64,000 bases of DNA from Hericium rajendrae (Eukaryota; Basidiomycota; Agaricomycetes; Russulales; Hericiaceae), in assembly GCA_033439255.1 (NCBI GenBank), contig CM065883.1:186001-250000 (forward strand), written 5' to 3'. The position numbers were made by a program, and so were the translations under genes. Below, one piece after another: positions 11,626 through 26,800 of the stretch (positions are counted from its first letter, which is position 1; every line of letters begins with the position of its first letter). The notes beneath the pieces are model-generated. The model did not search any database. It saw nothing but the letters and a program-made list of their open reading frames with translations, and had not been told where the DNA came from.

Positions 11626-14600
11626 CTACGAACTGCCCACTACCCGCTCATTCAGGAAGTTCACCAAGACCTCCATCACATCTACGACCTCCTCCTTCTC
11701 CAGCCCCGCCGCCCCCGCACTCCTCTCCAGCACCCCCCGCGCCTTCTCAATCAGCGCCTTCAGCTCCCCCGCCATCTCGCCCGTCATCCCCCGCCTAAGC
11801 CGCTCCGACAGCGTCGCCGACTGCCGCACCACCGCGCGCCGGTCGCGCGGGCTCGTCGACGCTGCCGCCGCCGCCGCTTCCGCATCCTCCATCTCTGCGT
11901 CCGCGGCCCCCGCGCCGCCGCTCTCCGGTATCTCCGGCCGCGCGAGCCACGCGCCGAGCTGCGTCACCGCATAGAACAGCGTCGCCTCGAGCGTGCGCCG
12001 CAGCGTCCGCGCGGCGTCGTGCACCGCGAGCGGCCTGTCCGTCGCGCGCGTGATGGCTGCGCGCGGGGTGAGCGCCTGGCCGGCAGGGCCGGAGGCGACG
12101 CGGCTCAGGACGTCGAGCGTGCAGTTCGCGAGCTCGAGCAGAGTGCCCATCGATGCGGGCTCGCCGGGGACGACTTTCGTGTGCTGTGGTGCGTGGGTCA
12201 GGGACTGTATGCGTGGGATGAGGGATTGTGGGTACTTACGGGTGCGACGAGAGCGATACCGCTGGGTAGATCCTCGGTTTCGCCCTTCAGCACCATCTCG
12301 GACGCGCTGGTCGCGATCAGCGTGCAGACGATGTTGCCGCAGAGCGCGAACAGCCGATGGATGAGGCCCGCCAGGAACGGCTTCTTCACTGGATCGACGA
12401 TGTCAACGAGCGCTCGGTCGTTGGACTCCTTGCTATCCTTCTCTAGCTGTGCGCGTTCATCAGCCGTCACGGGATCGATGAGACTGGCGAGATGGTGTGG
12501 ATGCGTCAGAGCGTAATTCAGCTGTTGTAGGAGAAGCAGTGCATTCCTGCTGAATGCCGACAGGATCGTATCCGTCGCGCCGTTCCTCTTCGCTTCCGAA
12601 GGCGCATTCAAGGCAATCGAGTGGAACAGGGCGACGACGCGCTCCATTTCCTCGACGAAGGGTAGCGAGAGAGGGTCCCCGACGGTCCATGACAATGCTC
12701 GTTCGATCTGCTTCCCATACAGCTGCACAAAGCCGCTCGCTTCTGCGTCGAAGTAGTGCTTCTGCACGCCTAGCGCTGTGAGCACTCCTGCCACAACAGA
12801 CAACATGTCGCAGTATGCCCGGTGAGCAGGATTGCGTTCGCCAGGCAGCTCGGGCAACGACACCTCCACCGCACCAGAACTGATCGCAGAGCTGATGCTG
12901 TTGTTGCTGTAAGCGATCAAAATGCCCTCGCTAGCCAACCGCTCCGCAGGTCCTGTGATACTGGCAAAGGCGAGGTGGAATGTGAGGATATGCGGTGCGT
13001 ACAACGGCTGCTTCCGAGCGCGGACAAGGGCCAGGTTCGAGAGACCTGTCAAGTCCGTCTGTGAGAACAGCTCAAGACTGCATCGCAGAGCGTCCGACTC
13101 TTGACATCGTGTCAGCCACAGCGTTGTCGAAGGGTTAATGGAGGTGCGCGTGGATTGTTCGAAGACGGCAGTAAGGAGCTTCATGTCGAGATCGAGGTCA
13201 ACATCAAGTCGGCTCCGACCGGCTTCGAAGACGTATCGCAGGGCGTCGACGACGAAGGTAAGAGTAGCATCTAGCATGGAGGCGATGGTCAAACGACGTT
13301 CTGCTGTCAGCATTTTTGGGTGTATGGCCAAATGTCTGCATTGCCTGGCGCAGAAATAAATAATCTGCAAGAGCATCTGATGGAAAGGGGCGGTTGTAGA
13401 ATTGCGAATGGACCGTAAGGGAGACTGAGACTCGTTCACGGTGATGTTGTGTACGCTCTCCACCAGCGACGTGAATGACTTGACCTCTTCTTCAGAATCT
13501 GACGTCGAGAACCAAGCCAGCTCAAGCAATGCGAGAAGGACAGACAGTCGCGTGCCATGGATCCTCGCCATGAGATCCCCTGACCGCTGCTCTGCGGCGA
13601 TGTTTCCTGCGATTGCGGCAGCTAATGAGAGCCCTGCAGGACGGAAATATGGACCGTTTAGGAACGGAGACACCTTTGACAACAAGAACTGCCATGATTG
13701 ACCCAACTCCGTCTGAGCATGTGCAAGTGACAGATTCATGTTGATAGAGAAGAGATTATTTAGCGCCTCGGCAGCTATGCCTTGCTCCGTTACCGATGGC
13801 TCCATCCGAAGTCGCAGAAGGGCTGGGTCGAAGGCAAATGCATCACCGAGTTCGCGCTCGGCAAAAAGAGTGGCGCACTCCAGCTGCTGCAGTGTCAGAG
13901 CCGGGAAGTTCGATTGTATTCGCTCCGCGAATTCGTCATACAGCGCAGGGTCGTAGACGTTAGACGTAGCATCGCCGATATGGTCAGCGAGCTGGTCTTT
14001 CGAATGAATAATGGGCTCAACGGAGACATAGCTTTGAGGTTTTGACTTCGTTTGCGTCCCACTCGCAATCGAAGGATGCATGTCGATGTCCAAAGCGATT
14101 AACCGTACCGCCTGCGCCTTCGCAAGAGTGTGATATGCATGCATCGAGACACTCTCGTGGAAGACGGAACGAAGACCATTTTCTTGCTCCACAAAGCTTG
14201 TGCTCCTGTAATCCGGTGGTGGAGGCAAGTCCTGCTGGATGATACCCACCACATTCGACCAAAAGTCCGCGTCCTCCCGTACTGCTGAGATCTGCTCCTT
14301 GTGTTCCAACCCGCGCTGCCAGGCAGAGACAAGGAAACCAAGAAATGCCGACAGCAAAGTTGGATTGGAATGCCAGTATTCCTCCCAGCCCTGGAGCATA
14401 TCCCGTGCAGCCTGAAGAGCGCTGGTCTGAGTGTTCCTTCCCTTCTCCTTCTCCTTCTCCTCCCCATTCGCAATCATTTTACCGACGTGAGATATTCTGA
14501 AGTGACCAATGATGAAGAGGTCGCCTAGTGCGGGCTCCTTCTCCACCGCCAGCGACATAAACCGCCATACCGCCAGTCGAACTTCAAGCTCTTGGTAGGG

Positions 14601-17600
14601 ATGATGTGCAACGCGAACGAACGACGCAACCATCGCCTCGGGATTGGACAAATGCCCGACAATGGTTGGCGCTGATGGCTGCGAAGATGATAAGGAGGCA
14701 CACAGCACATATAGAACCCTAGCTCCTTCCAATGCAATCTGCGAACCTCTGTGAGGGTTGTCGACGAAGCCAACTAGCACATCCAACGGATCACTCTTCG
14801 CCCGTGCAGCGGAGATTGACAATCCAAAACCTCCGTCGCGTGTACAAAGCGCCTGCTCCAGAAGACATTGCCCGTCCGTCGCATACAGCTTCTGCTTATA
14901 CGTTAAGCATAGACGTATCACCCGCATATGTGATCGTAGAAGGAAATAAAGGCCCTTCAGATTGTTCAATTGACGCGAGGCATGTATGCGGCGAAAAAGG
15001 GCGCCAGACGTCGTGATGGCAGAGACGAGAGGTCCTATGCTCGAAGTTGTCGCTTTGGTGACCAGAGCTTCAAACACTGCCCGGCTCACTGCAGACAGTG
15101 CCCCCTCCGGATTGGTCGGCGGTGCATCCTGCAAAATGTTGCCATACAAGGACGATATTATCCTCCCGATCTCAAACCGGTGGCTCAGCTGGGCGTACTT
15201 CCAGCCGACGTGCTCCATCCAAACCTCTGCATGCACGAACCGCAGTGCACGCAGGAGGACTTCCTCTTTGACATCCTGAAGCCGTGGCCTGTCCCGAAGA
15301 GTTACCAGGACGGTCGAGGACGCCTCGGTGAACAGGTTCTGCACGAGATCCAAAAGCGACCATGTGACGAAATAGGAGCCAGTATTCCGTTCAATGGAAA
15401 GGGTGGCAGACGCACTGGTTGAGCTCCGGTTGGTGTTGAACAGGCTGGACGATGAGCGAAGGAATAGCCAGACGCGTACTGCTTGCTCCGGTATCGACAG
15501 CAGGGAAGAAAGCAGACTAAGTGCAGAAGTTATAAGTAGCGTCTGCGGCGACTTTCGATTCTTAGCAGAGCTCGAGAGCGCATCCTCCAGAATGAGCATG
15601 GTCAGCTGGACGACGTCGAATGAATCTTCACTTGGGCTTGGGTTCTGAGCGTGGTCTCCGTCTTCGAGCGATTTCAGTACCTCGCTTGCCATATCCTGCT
15701 TCGCATCCACCACGCTGCGCAGGAGATCAAGGGCATCTACCACGGCTGCTGCATCGCCGTCCGCGTCAAGATCGATGCCAATATCCTCCAGGCGGAGCGT
15801 TACAGGCTGTTGGGGTGTTGCACGTCTGATTCCAGCAGGGGTATACGCCGATGGGGCATAGGTAGTGGGGATCAGACGTTTGCTTCTAGCATAGTGCAAA
15901 AGCACGTCTCGCAAGAGCTTCCACCCTGAATGCACATGCTCCCACGCAACGATGATGGAGTCTTCCCCTTCCTGACTGAGTAGCCGTCCCGCGGACTTCG
16001 GTGGGAGGATCGATCCACCGGGAAGTCTGATGGGCCGCAGATTAAGGTAGGTTAGGCCCACCGACGATGAAGCTCCCCTGTAGCGCTCCGGCACCTTCTC
16101 GTACAGCGCATGCGCACCCGAACATGCAGAGATTGGTATGATCTGAGTGTACGTCGGCAGGCTGCCGAAGAAGTATGCAACGTTTTGCGCGCAGAGTGCG
16201 TGACCCTCAGTCAATGCTCCCTCTATATGTCGCCGATGATCGACATTATCCAGCGAGTCGGTGTTCATAAATCCTGCGCCAGTGAAGGCGCGGAGAAGAC
16301 GCAGGAGGGGCCGGAATTGAACAGGGAACCGAGCTCGGGCGACATCAAGGATGGCACGACGAGCAGGGCTACGTTCGAAGTCATACTGCCAGAATTGCAG
16401 ACAGAGACCGAGGACGACGTTGCTCTCGCTCCGTCCGAACAATGACACCCAGACTTCAATCAGACCGTCGTAGTCTGGGATATGCTCGACCTGAACGCGT
16501 TCGGACAGAGCGATGAGTAGGCCTATAGCATGAGATGAGACCAGATCAGTCGTTGAACAACGGGAAACGTCACACCTTTCATCACCGAGCGGTACGCCAC
16601 GGCATTTGGCTCCGAAATCGATGAATCCGTTCTCCAGGCGATAGATGTGACGAATAGAGGTGTGGTTGTCAGCAATGTCACGAGGAGGTTGAACAAGCCT
16701 GTGGCTGGGTCAAGGACATGCTGCAGCATTATTTCGTTGGCGTGCTTCCGATCCTTGGTATACGGCTGTGAAGCTTCGGTATCGAGTGACTTGAAGAACG
16801 CCTGATACGATGGAGGGCATTCGGGGATTTCAGCAGCAGCAGCCTCTAGTTTGGACAATACGAGTGTCCACGCCAAGAAAATACAAGCAAAATGGCCATC
16901 ACCATGGGAGACGACTAGTTCATGTATCCTTCGCAGGGAGTTGGGGTAAGCTGTATATATGCTCTTGTCTGAAGGTTCAGCAGAGATTTCAATGCGACCA
17001 CCTTCAGAGAGCCGCTCTAACTCGAGCACCTCAATCATGATCAGGATCCAGACCGCTGCACAGTCCTGCTGCAGTCTTGCGCTCTCTTCATCGAGGATGA
17101 GGATCCCATTCTGTTGGTTGGATCCAAGGTTCGTCTGGTATGCCGCTTCGTAGATTTGTACCACCGCCGGTCCACTTCGCGGGACATAACTCCACATCGC
17201 CCAAAAGAGAAGTTCCAGAAAAGCCAGCTGGTCCTTCAAATTTTCCTTCGCCCACCTCGCGGATAACTTTGGATCTTTTGACATGGAATCTGGTATGGGA
17301 ATGCGCGTTTTGTCAAGATACGCGGACACAACGTCCTTGACGAAGGCCTCGCCGTCCGGTACAACCTTTGGCAGGAGCTTCGTCGCGGATTCGTAAAAGG
17401 GGGAGTCGACTTCGTCGTTTGCACGGAACAATGGCGCGAGCACGCGTGCAACGCAGCGTCGCTCGGCGTCGTAGAAGGGCGTGAACGCCTCGATGACCTT
17501 GTCCCTGAATGCAGCGATGGGAGTCTCCTTGTCCTCCTTTGGCAGGCCCTCGTTGTAGATATACGAACGGAATAGTGTCAACGCCTCGACCTCGTCAATT

Positions 17601-17940
17601 TGGAACGCCTCACAGATGGCGAGAATGTACTCTCTGTCCCCTGGTTCAACATCCACCACTGATCCGTCTCGGAGCGTGACCTTATTCGCATCGAGTTTCT
17701 TCCTTGATTCTGGATTTGGTTTTCCGAAAGGATGTCGAATGTCCTTGAAGATCGGAAGGCGTGCCTCCAGCAGCCCTTCTGCTTGCTCTGGAGAGGAAGA
17801 TGTTTCATAGCCAGACAGAAGGAGATACAAGGACTGGTATGTCCTGAAATATGGCGTCTCAGCGTGGACTATGGATATGGATAAATGAAAGCGTACACAT
17901 CGATGAGAGACCTCTTCTGGAGTGCCTCATCTACAGACAT
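11626..17940 (-). CDS. NUP188: Nucleoporin Nup188
   Basis: A large minus-strand gene in four exons: about 17940-17897, 17843-16576, 16522-12240 and 12183-11626. The phases close and give about 2,050 residues, in the range of fungal Nup188. It is a scaffold subunit of the inner ring of the nuclear pore complex, partnering Nic96 and Nup192-class proteins. The N-terminus reads MSVDEALQKRSLID, then YQSLYLLLSGYE. The body is almost entirely alpha-helical repeat sequence, as expected for this alpha-solenoid family, with no enzymatic motifs. The C-terminal exon ends VLVNFLNERVVGSS. The tiny first exon (44 bp) is inferred from phase and splice consensus. Nup192/Nup205 is the main alternative. Divergent from SEC15 by 245 bp. 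Confidence 0.75.
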
Positions 17941-18185
17941 TTTTTGGTGGGAGACGGACGTGAACGATGGTCAAGCGCGTGTGTGGCTCTGCTTTTGTGC
18001 GACGCGTCGATGGTCAACGCCCTTGGCTTCCTGCCAACGACGGCGACGACGTCTCCAGCCCGCCACGCTACTTCTCACTGACATACTTTCGAGTTGAACA
18101 ATCTCAAACCCTTGTTGACGAATCTAGCGCTCTTCCTGGTCTTTTTGCCTGCGACGGGCTTAGCGCCGTCACTACTACATCAAAG
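17941..18185. promoter_or_regulatory. Shared divergent promoter region NUP188/SEC15
   Basis: Only 245 bp separate the start codons of NUP188 (-) and SEC15 (+), so both promoters must overlap here. Pyrimidine-rich stretches are present. No clear TATA box was seen in either direction. Confidence 0.5.
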
Positions 18186-21128
18186 ATGCCTCCTAGGAGA
18201 CGACCTCAGTTTACGCAGGAGAACATCGACCAGCAGCTCCAGCAAATTCACCTCCTTGACCAATCTTCCTCCTCCGAGAACCTCGAGCAGCTCGGACCCA
18301 TCATCAAGCAAATTCACACCAATCGCCAACAAGAAGCCTACCTCCGCACTCTGCAAGCCCTCATCGACGCGAAAGATGCTGAAATTGAGAAGATCTGCGG
18401 TGACAATTACCAGGACTTCATCTCATCTGTCTCTACACTCTTCACCGTGAAGTCATACACGACAAATCTACGCGACAAGATCACCAGTCTGGACTCGAGC
18501 GTCTCGCAGGTCGGCCGTGGGCTCGCTGAGAAGAAGCGCGCGCTGCTACAGTCGAAGAAGACGGCCGCGAACCTAGATGAAGCGATCGACAATCTGCAGG
18601 CATGTCTCCGGGTGTTGGACGTCGTAGATAGGGTTGGTGAGATGGTGAAGGAAGGCAAGTACTGGAGTGCGCTGCGGGTCCGTCCTACTTCGTTGCACCA
18701 TGTCATATCCCTTAATGATGCATGTATCATTTTGCTGTTTGTAGTCTCTGGAGGATATCCAGAGCATGCCTCCAACGTCGCTATCGCAAACGCCATTATT
18801 TCAACATCTGCTGACATCCCTACCGTCGTTGAGAGGCCAGATCAAGGATGCCGTGACTGCCTCGACGAAGCAATGGCTGCTCGAGATTCGAAATATCACC
18901 GGGGCAGTTGGCAGACTTGCCCTTGAAGCGATGGAGTACCGCTACAAACGGTGGAGAGGGCGTCGGGAGAAGGATCCCATGCTGAGACTGAGCCGGGTGG
19001 GAAGCGCGGTGGAAACCGTTACCTACGAGAAGACGGAATGCAAGTCAATCATGCCCTTCCGACCTTCATTCGTCTGATTGGGTTCTGATAGATAATGTCC
19101 TGGAAAACGAGAACTTGAAGGTCGACTTCAAACCTCTTTACCAGAGCATTCACATCTACACAACACTCGACTCTCTTGACGAGCTGCGGAAGTCCTACCA
19201 AGCAGACCGAAAGGTCAGTTTCTCCTGTCCTTTTGGCTCTTCTTATACTGACTTTACATTCTACCAGGCCCAATCAGATCTCATCTTGCCAGTCCCCCTC
19301 TCACTAGCTTCGCTTCCAGCCATAAGCGAGGAAATCACCGGCTTCTTCATCATCGAATCTCACGTCCTTAGCACTACAGGATCATTCAGGTCTGAGCGCG
19401 AGGTGGAGGAGCTGTGGGAAGCGCTTGTACTGCGACTGACAGGCGCAGTTGAGTACGCGTTGAAGAATGAGTCGGATCCCGACGGCTATTTGAGGGTGAA
19501 GGAGACCCTCATGGCATTTATCATGACACTTGAGGTAACAGACTTGCCTCTACTTTGGTTGGCTGTAGCTGACGTCTTGACACTGCTAGTCATATTCGTA
19601 TTCAACTCAGTCAATGCATTCCTTCATCCTACTGCTATTTGAGAAGTATACCTTACTTCTGGAAAGGCAGTTCAGCAAGCGATTTATGGAGGTATTTCAG
19701 CCATCTCTGTTCGTTGTCAACACAACTGAGATCATTCAATGACGGCCAGATCATCCAACAAGACGACCATGTCGCAATGCATGTGGACAGCGCTACTGAG
19801 AAAGAAGAGGTCTTAAAGGTCGTTTGGCTGAGCAAGGAGGAACAAGATGAACTCGATTCGTATGTTTGTTCTCTAGACCCAGGCAGAGTTGCCCCTCATC
19901 GTCTTGCAGCGTCACGCCTCCAGTCAGCCTCCCCTGGTCGCAGAGTTTCTATCTCTGCTGTCAGGATGTGAGTAATCGGTTTCGAAGGTCGACGTTCTCG
20001 GCTAACGTCGGCTTTATAGATCCGTAGTTTTGTTCAGCGCTTCTATCAGTTCATTGAAGGCGTGTCGCAGCACCATCGAAACGTCGACGAGCTTCTTAGC
20101 AAAGTGCGTGATTTTCGAATTTCAAATCACCCACTCTTTATCAAAGCTTTTATATGCAGTCTCTGGACGCGATTCTCTCCAGTCATGTCAGCGAGAGCAT
20201 CGGCCAGCGCCTCGCCAAGACGTCCACGCTGACACAGGTTGCCCAAATTGTTACCAACCTCGAGCACTTCGAAATCGCCTGCAGCGAGCTCGAGCGCTCG
20301 CTCACCAGCCTCCGGTACGTCTCCCCTCCCTTTGCTTCCAACTATCAGCGCCCACCTCACCCGCGCCCAGCTCAACGCAGCGCGGTGGCACGATCCGCCT
20401 AACCGCCGCGACATCCTTCGCGAACACGCGTACCCGCGCGCTCGCGCGCATCAACGGCCTCATCACATCGAAGCTCGACGACTTCTTCGAGCTGTCCGAG
20501 TACGACTGGACGCCGGCCGCGCGCGAGGGCGCGCCGAGCATGTACCTGTACGAGCTCGTGAACTGGCTCACGACCGTTGTCGACTCGCTCGTCATCAAGG
20601 ACGCATACAAGGACGAAGCGTACCGCGGCGCCGTCGCGTACATCGCGCAGTGCCTGATGGTGAGTTTTTATCCGCGGCGTGCGAGGGTGCGACGTGCTGA
20701 TGAGAGTGCAGGATTTCCTGACGGACCGCAATATCCCGGCCATGAATGAGAACGCGATCTCGAATATCCTCGTGGACGTTGACTTCCTTGAAGATCAATT
20801 TAAAGGTGCTGGCCGCTCGCACCTCCTCTCGGTGTTCGGCGAGCTGCGCTCCGTAAGTCCTCCCTCCTTCCCTCCCAGCCAGGATCTCATGTGGCACGTG
20901 ACGCAGACAACCTTCATCGTCCTGTCAGACACTGTCAGCGAGTATCTTGTTCCTGCAAATCGACAGACTTCGTACGGCGACGTCAGGCCAAAGCGGCTGC
21001 AGGCGCTGCTCGAAAAGCTGGCGAAGTACGGCGCGTCGTGTCGGGATGCGCCCTCCCGCGAGAAGGGCGAGAAGCGGAGGAAGGAGGCGGACGCGGTTGG
21101 ACGGCTGTTCCCTGGGGAGAGCAGATAA
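18186..21128 (+). CDS. SEC15: Exocyst complex subunit Sec15
   Basis: A multi-exon plus-strand gene. Sec15 is the exocyst subunit that binds Rab-type GTPase Sec4 on secretory vesicles and helps tether them at the plasma membrane. Exon 1 starts MPPRRRPQFTQENIDQQLQQ and runs through the helical N-terminus (RGLAEKKRALLQSKK, then CLRVLDVVDRVGEMV), characteristic of Sec15. Later exons contain QPSLFVVNTTE and the C-terminal helical domain (LITSKLDDFFELSEYDW, then DFLTDRNIPAMNENAIS). It ends AVGRLFPGESR. At least eight short introns interrupt it (for example near 18.67-18.74, 19.21-19.27, 19.53-19.61, 20.65-20.71 and 20.85-20.93 kb). Length is about 750-800 residues, normal for the family. Confidence 0.88.
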
Positions 21129-21605
21129 CCTTGTACATAGTCGAGCTCGATTGTTGTATTATACCATGACTGGGTGTTATTTAGTGGATACGTGGACTTG
21201 CATATACCGTGGTTGCAGTGGAATAACAGCAACGTATAGCGCCACGTGTCCATTCACACTCGCACACGAGCGATATCAACTCAAGTAGCTCGCCCCACCA
21301 GCCTATCTAGGGAAATGAGATATTCATGAAGGCACCCCAGGGCGCAAATTTACAGAAAAACTACTCCAACCACGGTCCATAAGGTTAGACCCACGATACG
21401 TCAAAAAATGCCAACAACAGACGGAAGGGACAGGCGGTCGAGAGGACATCAGTCAACGTAATAGGTGGAAGGATCGTAAACGGCAAAGAACAACAAACAA
21501 GTACTGTATGGCGGAAAAGAGGTTGGCTGTACGTTTTCAATATCGTCAAGGATCATGAGATGTACGACAATAAGCAAGGACCCGCAACGACACACGCACG
21601 GCCCT
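21129..21605. other. Convergent 3' intergenic space
   Basis: This 477 bp lies between the ends of SEC15 (+) and ARF1 (-). It is AT-richer and probably carries both 3' UTRs. No gene is supported. Confidence 0.55.
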
Positions 21606-22442
<837 letters not shown>

Positions 22443-23818
22443 GGCTGGATAATGGGCGAAGTAGCAGAAGGATGAAAGGATAGGATAGCGGCGCTGTAGA
22501 GCGGACTGGTGGTGCAAGCTGGAAGTTGTCGACGAGTCTTTAGCTGTTGCGTGGAACGCCGTAAGCCTCCCACGTTTCAGTCTCCGCCCCAACACCGCCA
22601 AGCTCTCTTGACACCGCCTGCCCCACGACGCCGCCTTACCGAGATCGCCAACGTCCACGATATATTTATTGCCACGTACGACGCGGACCCTTGCGATGTT
22701 CAGTATTTTTTTTTGGAGACTTTCGTACTACATGTCGCGCTCAAACCTCAGCCTTTGGGTTGGCGCGCGTTTGCAACGTGTACCAAGCCAGCCGGCAGAT
22801 GCCATTGAGTAAAATTGATTTCAGGTGAACAGCACCCCCGTTCTAAGACCATGGCGGTCAATGACACGAGTGCGGCAGCCCTACCAGTCTATTCTTACGT
22901 ATCAGCGATGCAGAAGATGCGATGCGCGATGGGGACATGAGAGAGCGGTCGCGTATCTGCCAATCGTCGAGAATTCAGCGACGGAGACATTCAGGCTGTA
23001 AGTTTGCAAGCAAGATGCAAGACCAGATTGGTCTTCTCTGCAGTGATCTCAACGTACATGTATGCATTCGGAAGTCTTGCAACGATAACGGGGCCTGATG
23101 ATCTCAAGAAGTAAATAGCCCGCGATCTTCATTGATATGCCCGGACGAGACAAAGACTGGCCCGGTGCTCATCAGCGCGTATGGCCTGCAGTTATATCCA
23201 TCAACTGTGGAGTCGATCTTCCATGGGCCTACATTTTAGAGCGATCTAGTGGAAGGCGTCAAGTGACATGGTCTATGCATTGACTAGGCTTACTCGAAAA
23301 GAAACCAGACCTTCTCACGGAAGGTATACTTGCCGAGGAATCTGAGGTGACTAGAGGATTCATTTTGTTACTTACATCGAGTAGTTGTTCGAGTCATCCA
23401 GAGAATACAGAGAACCTCTCTCGCGGATCGGTCTCCTCAGCGTCGGTGACGAGAAGGTGGATGGCTGGATCTGTCCATGGATTAGGGTATAGGGTGCACC
23501 TTGATCCATATTTGAGGAGAAGACAAGCCATGTATTCATTTCTGCAAGTAAAGCCGAAGCTCTTTAGGTATGGATGAAAGGCAAGACAAAGGTTGCCGGC
23601 AAATATTTCGAAGGCGCAAAAGTGGTTTCCTGATAGACCTTAGCCTAGGGTTAAGGCTAGTTCAGTCGCTGCCTGTCGCCGCGAACGCTGCTTGACATCG
23701 TCACTGACGGCGAACACGAAAGTTCACACTACGATCGCGACGGTCAAGGCATCTTCAAGTAAGAGACATCATTGTCGTCCAAAGCTCTTTTCGCTAACCC
23801 GAAGGCGCGCAATAGACG
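22443..23818. other. Divergent intergenic region ARF1/CFT2
   Basis: About 1.4 kb separates the starts of ARF1 (-) and the CPSF100 gene (+), so it holds both promoters and 5' UTRs. Short frames on the plus strand around 22.5-22.8 and 23.3-23.6 kb show no family motifs. No repeats or RNA genes were seen. Confidence 0.5.
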
Positions 23819-26800
23819 ATGCTGACATTCACGCCTCTCTCGGGCGCTGCACGCTCGTCGCGCACGGGCCCTCTCGCATACATCCTGCAAGTCGACGACG
23901 TGACTGTTCTACTGGATTGCGGCTCTCCAGATTGGTGTCCAGAACCCTCCTCGTCTGCGCTAAAGACCGACGACTTGGAGGACCAGTCTTCGCATTGGGA
24001 GCGGTACTGTCAAAGGCTGAGAGAGTGCGTCGACCACAGCTCGTCTCATGTGTCAGTGCCAGTCGGACTGACGTCTTATGTCTTTGTTTCATAGAGTTGC
24101 TCCAAAAGTTGACCTTGTCCTTCTCTCGCATGGTGATCTCGCGCATACAGGCCTATATGCATATGCATACGCGCGATGGGGTCTCAAAGCCCCTGCCTAC
24201 TCCACACTCCCAGTGCAAGCCATGGGTCGAATAGCATCAACGGAAGAGGTTGAAGGCATCCGAGACGAGGAAGATGTCGGTGGAGAGCCCCCACAAGATA
24301 CCGAGCGAGAAGGAGAAGCCGCAGAGACTGGCGCAATGGATGTGGATGGCGAGCCAGACGCCGAGATAACTACTCCGCCCTCAATGGAGAACAAAAAGGG
24401 AAAGTACCTGGCGACACCCACAGAAGTCCATGACGCATTTGACTCAATAAACACCCTGCGTTACTCCCAACCGACCCATCTGCAAGGTTCTTCCTTTCCC
24501 TTTGTACTTCTTCGCAAAACATGCTGACCAACATGACCATCACCCAGGCAAATCCCAAGGCCTCACTATCACGCCCTTCAATGCAGGGCATACACTCGGT
24601 GGCACGATCTGGAAAATCCGCTCCCCGTCCGCGGGTACGATCATCTACGCTGTACATATGAACCACATGCGTGAGCGCCACCTCGACGGCACAGTCCTAC
24701 TGCGCCAGTCAGGCGGCATCTTCGAGCCGCTCGCCCGTCCAGACGTGCTCATCACCGACGCACTCCGTGCGGACTTTGTTAGCAGCCGACGTAAGGATCG
24801 CGACGCCGCGCTTATTGGTACGCTTTCCCTCTTCCGCCTCTCTCTGTGATCCTAGCTAACGGCACTTAGATACGATCACGACGACGCTTTCCTCACGCTC
24901 CTCAGTGCTACTCCCGTGCGATGCGAGCACGCGTGTGCTCGAGCTGCTCGTTCTGCTGGACCAGCACTGGTCATTCGCGCGCCTCAAGTTCCCAATCTGC
25001 CTCCTCTCGCGCACGGGCCGCGAGATGCTCACATTCGTGCGCAGTATGATGGAATGGCTCGGCGGCACCGTCAACAAGGAGGACGTCGGCGATGAGGGCC
25101 CCGGTAGAAGGGGAAAACGGAAGCGTGATGAAGAGGCGGACGAGGAGGCAATTGGGGCATTGTCCCTGCGTTTCAGGTCTGTAATTCTTTGTTTATCTCG
25201 ACCCAATGTCAGATTTGCTCAATAATTTGTGTCCAGGCATCTCGAGTTCTTCACAAGCCCACAACAACTCACTGAAACGTACTCCTCTAAGGACCCAAAG
25301 CTCATCCTCGCCGTCCCCGCCTCCCTGTCCTATGGGCCATCGCGCGTGCTATTTTCAGACTTCGCTGCCGTGCCAGATAACGTCATCTTGCTCACGTCAA
25401 AAGGCGAAGAGGGCACACTGGCCGGTGTGCTCTTCGATCGCTGGAACGATGCACAGCGGCCAGAAGATAAGTGGAACAAGGGGAGGCTCGGGCGGAATGT
25501 GATGATGGACGGGGCGATGCGGCTCTGCGTACACCACTCCCTCTAATTTTCATTTCATAGATAGCTGATGACCATTCCAATGTAGCTCAACACAAAAGTG
25601 CCTCTTCAGGGCGCCGAGCTCGAGGGGTTCCTCCAGAAGGAGCGCGCAGAGAAGGAGAAGCAGGTCGCGCAGCAGCTGGCGATCGCGCATACACAGCAGA
25701 TGCTTGAGGCTGACGAAGCTGACGAAGACGAGTCGAGCGAGTCGGAGGCGGAATCGGAAGACGAGGAATCTGTCGAGCGGGCGCTCGGCGGCGGCGACGA
25801 GCGGGAGCGCAAAACCAAGGATGAGGGATGGCTCGACGAGGACGAGAACGCCAAACAGCTCCTGTCCTTCGATATCTATCTGAAGGGCAATGTCTCGCGT
25901 GCGACGTCATTTTTCAAGAGCTCTGGGAGGGAGAGTCAACGCTTCCGGATGTTTCCATTCGTAGAGAAAAAGCGGCGAGTGGATGAATATGGCGAGGTGG
26001 TCGATGTCGGGATGTGGTTGAGGAAAGGAAAGATCATGGAGGAGGAGGCGGAGAGTGAGGAAAGCAAGGAGCGGAGAAGGAAGGACGAAGAAGCGAAGGT
26101 AGGTTCAGGAGCTAGGTGCAGCTCTTTCACAGGTTGACGGTTTTTGTACATGCAGAAAACGCCTAGAGAACCACCATCGAAGTATATCTCAACATATGTC
26201 GAGGTGCAGCTAGCATGTCGACTTCTCTTTGTGGACATGGAGGGTCTCAATGATGGTCGTGCTACCAAAATGCTTATCCCACAAGTCAACCCGCGAAAAA
26301 TGGTACGCTTTCGTCTTTCTTCTATCGTACTGATCTCATCAACGCAACACAGATCCTTGTACATGCATCCCCAAGCGCGACCGACTCTCTCATCGAGAGC
26401 TGCTCCAACATCCGCGCCATGACGAAAGACATATTCGCTCCCGCTCAAGGCGATATGGTCCAAATCGGCCAGAACATGACCAGTTTCGCCATTTCGCTAA
26501 GCGATGCGCTCATCGCTTCCGTGAAGATGTCTCGCGTAAGCATCTGTCCCCCTTTCTAACTCTCCCTGTCGCTCATGCATTCCATGTTCTACAGTTCGAG
26601 GATAATGAAGTCGGCTACGTTACCGGCCGTATCGTTGGCACCGATAGCTCTGTCATTCCCACTCTCGAACCCGCAGCAGCGGTCATCAGCGACGCTGCCA
26701 CCCTCGCTGCCCAGCCCGGAGCAAAGACCCTTGGCGCCCGACCACTGCAGCGCCTCCCGCACTCAACCATGATCGGCGAGCTGAAGCTCACGGCCCTCAA

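Noticed and set aside
12543-15929. Numerous plus-strand frames opposite NUP188
   Set aside because: They are shadows of the long minus-strand coding exon and have no motifs.
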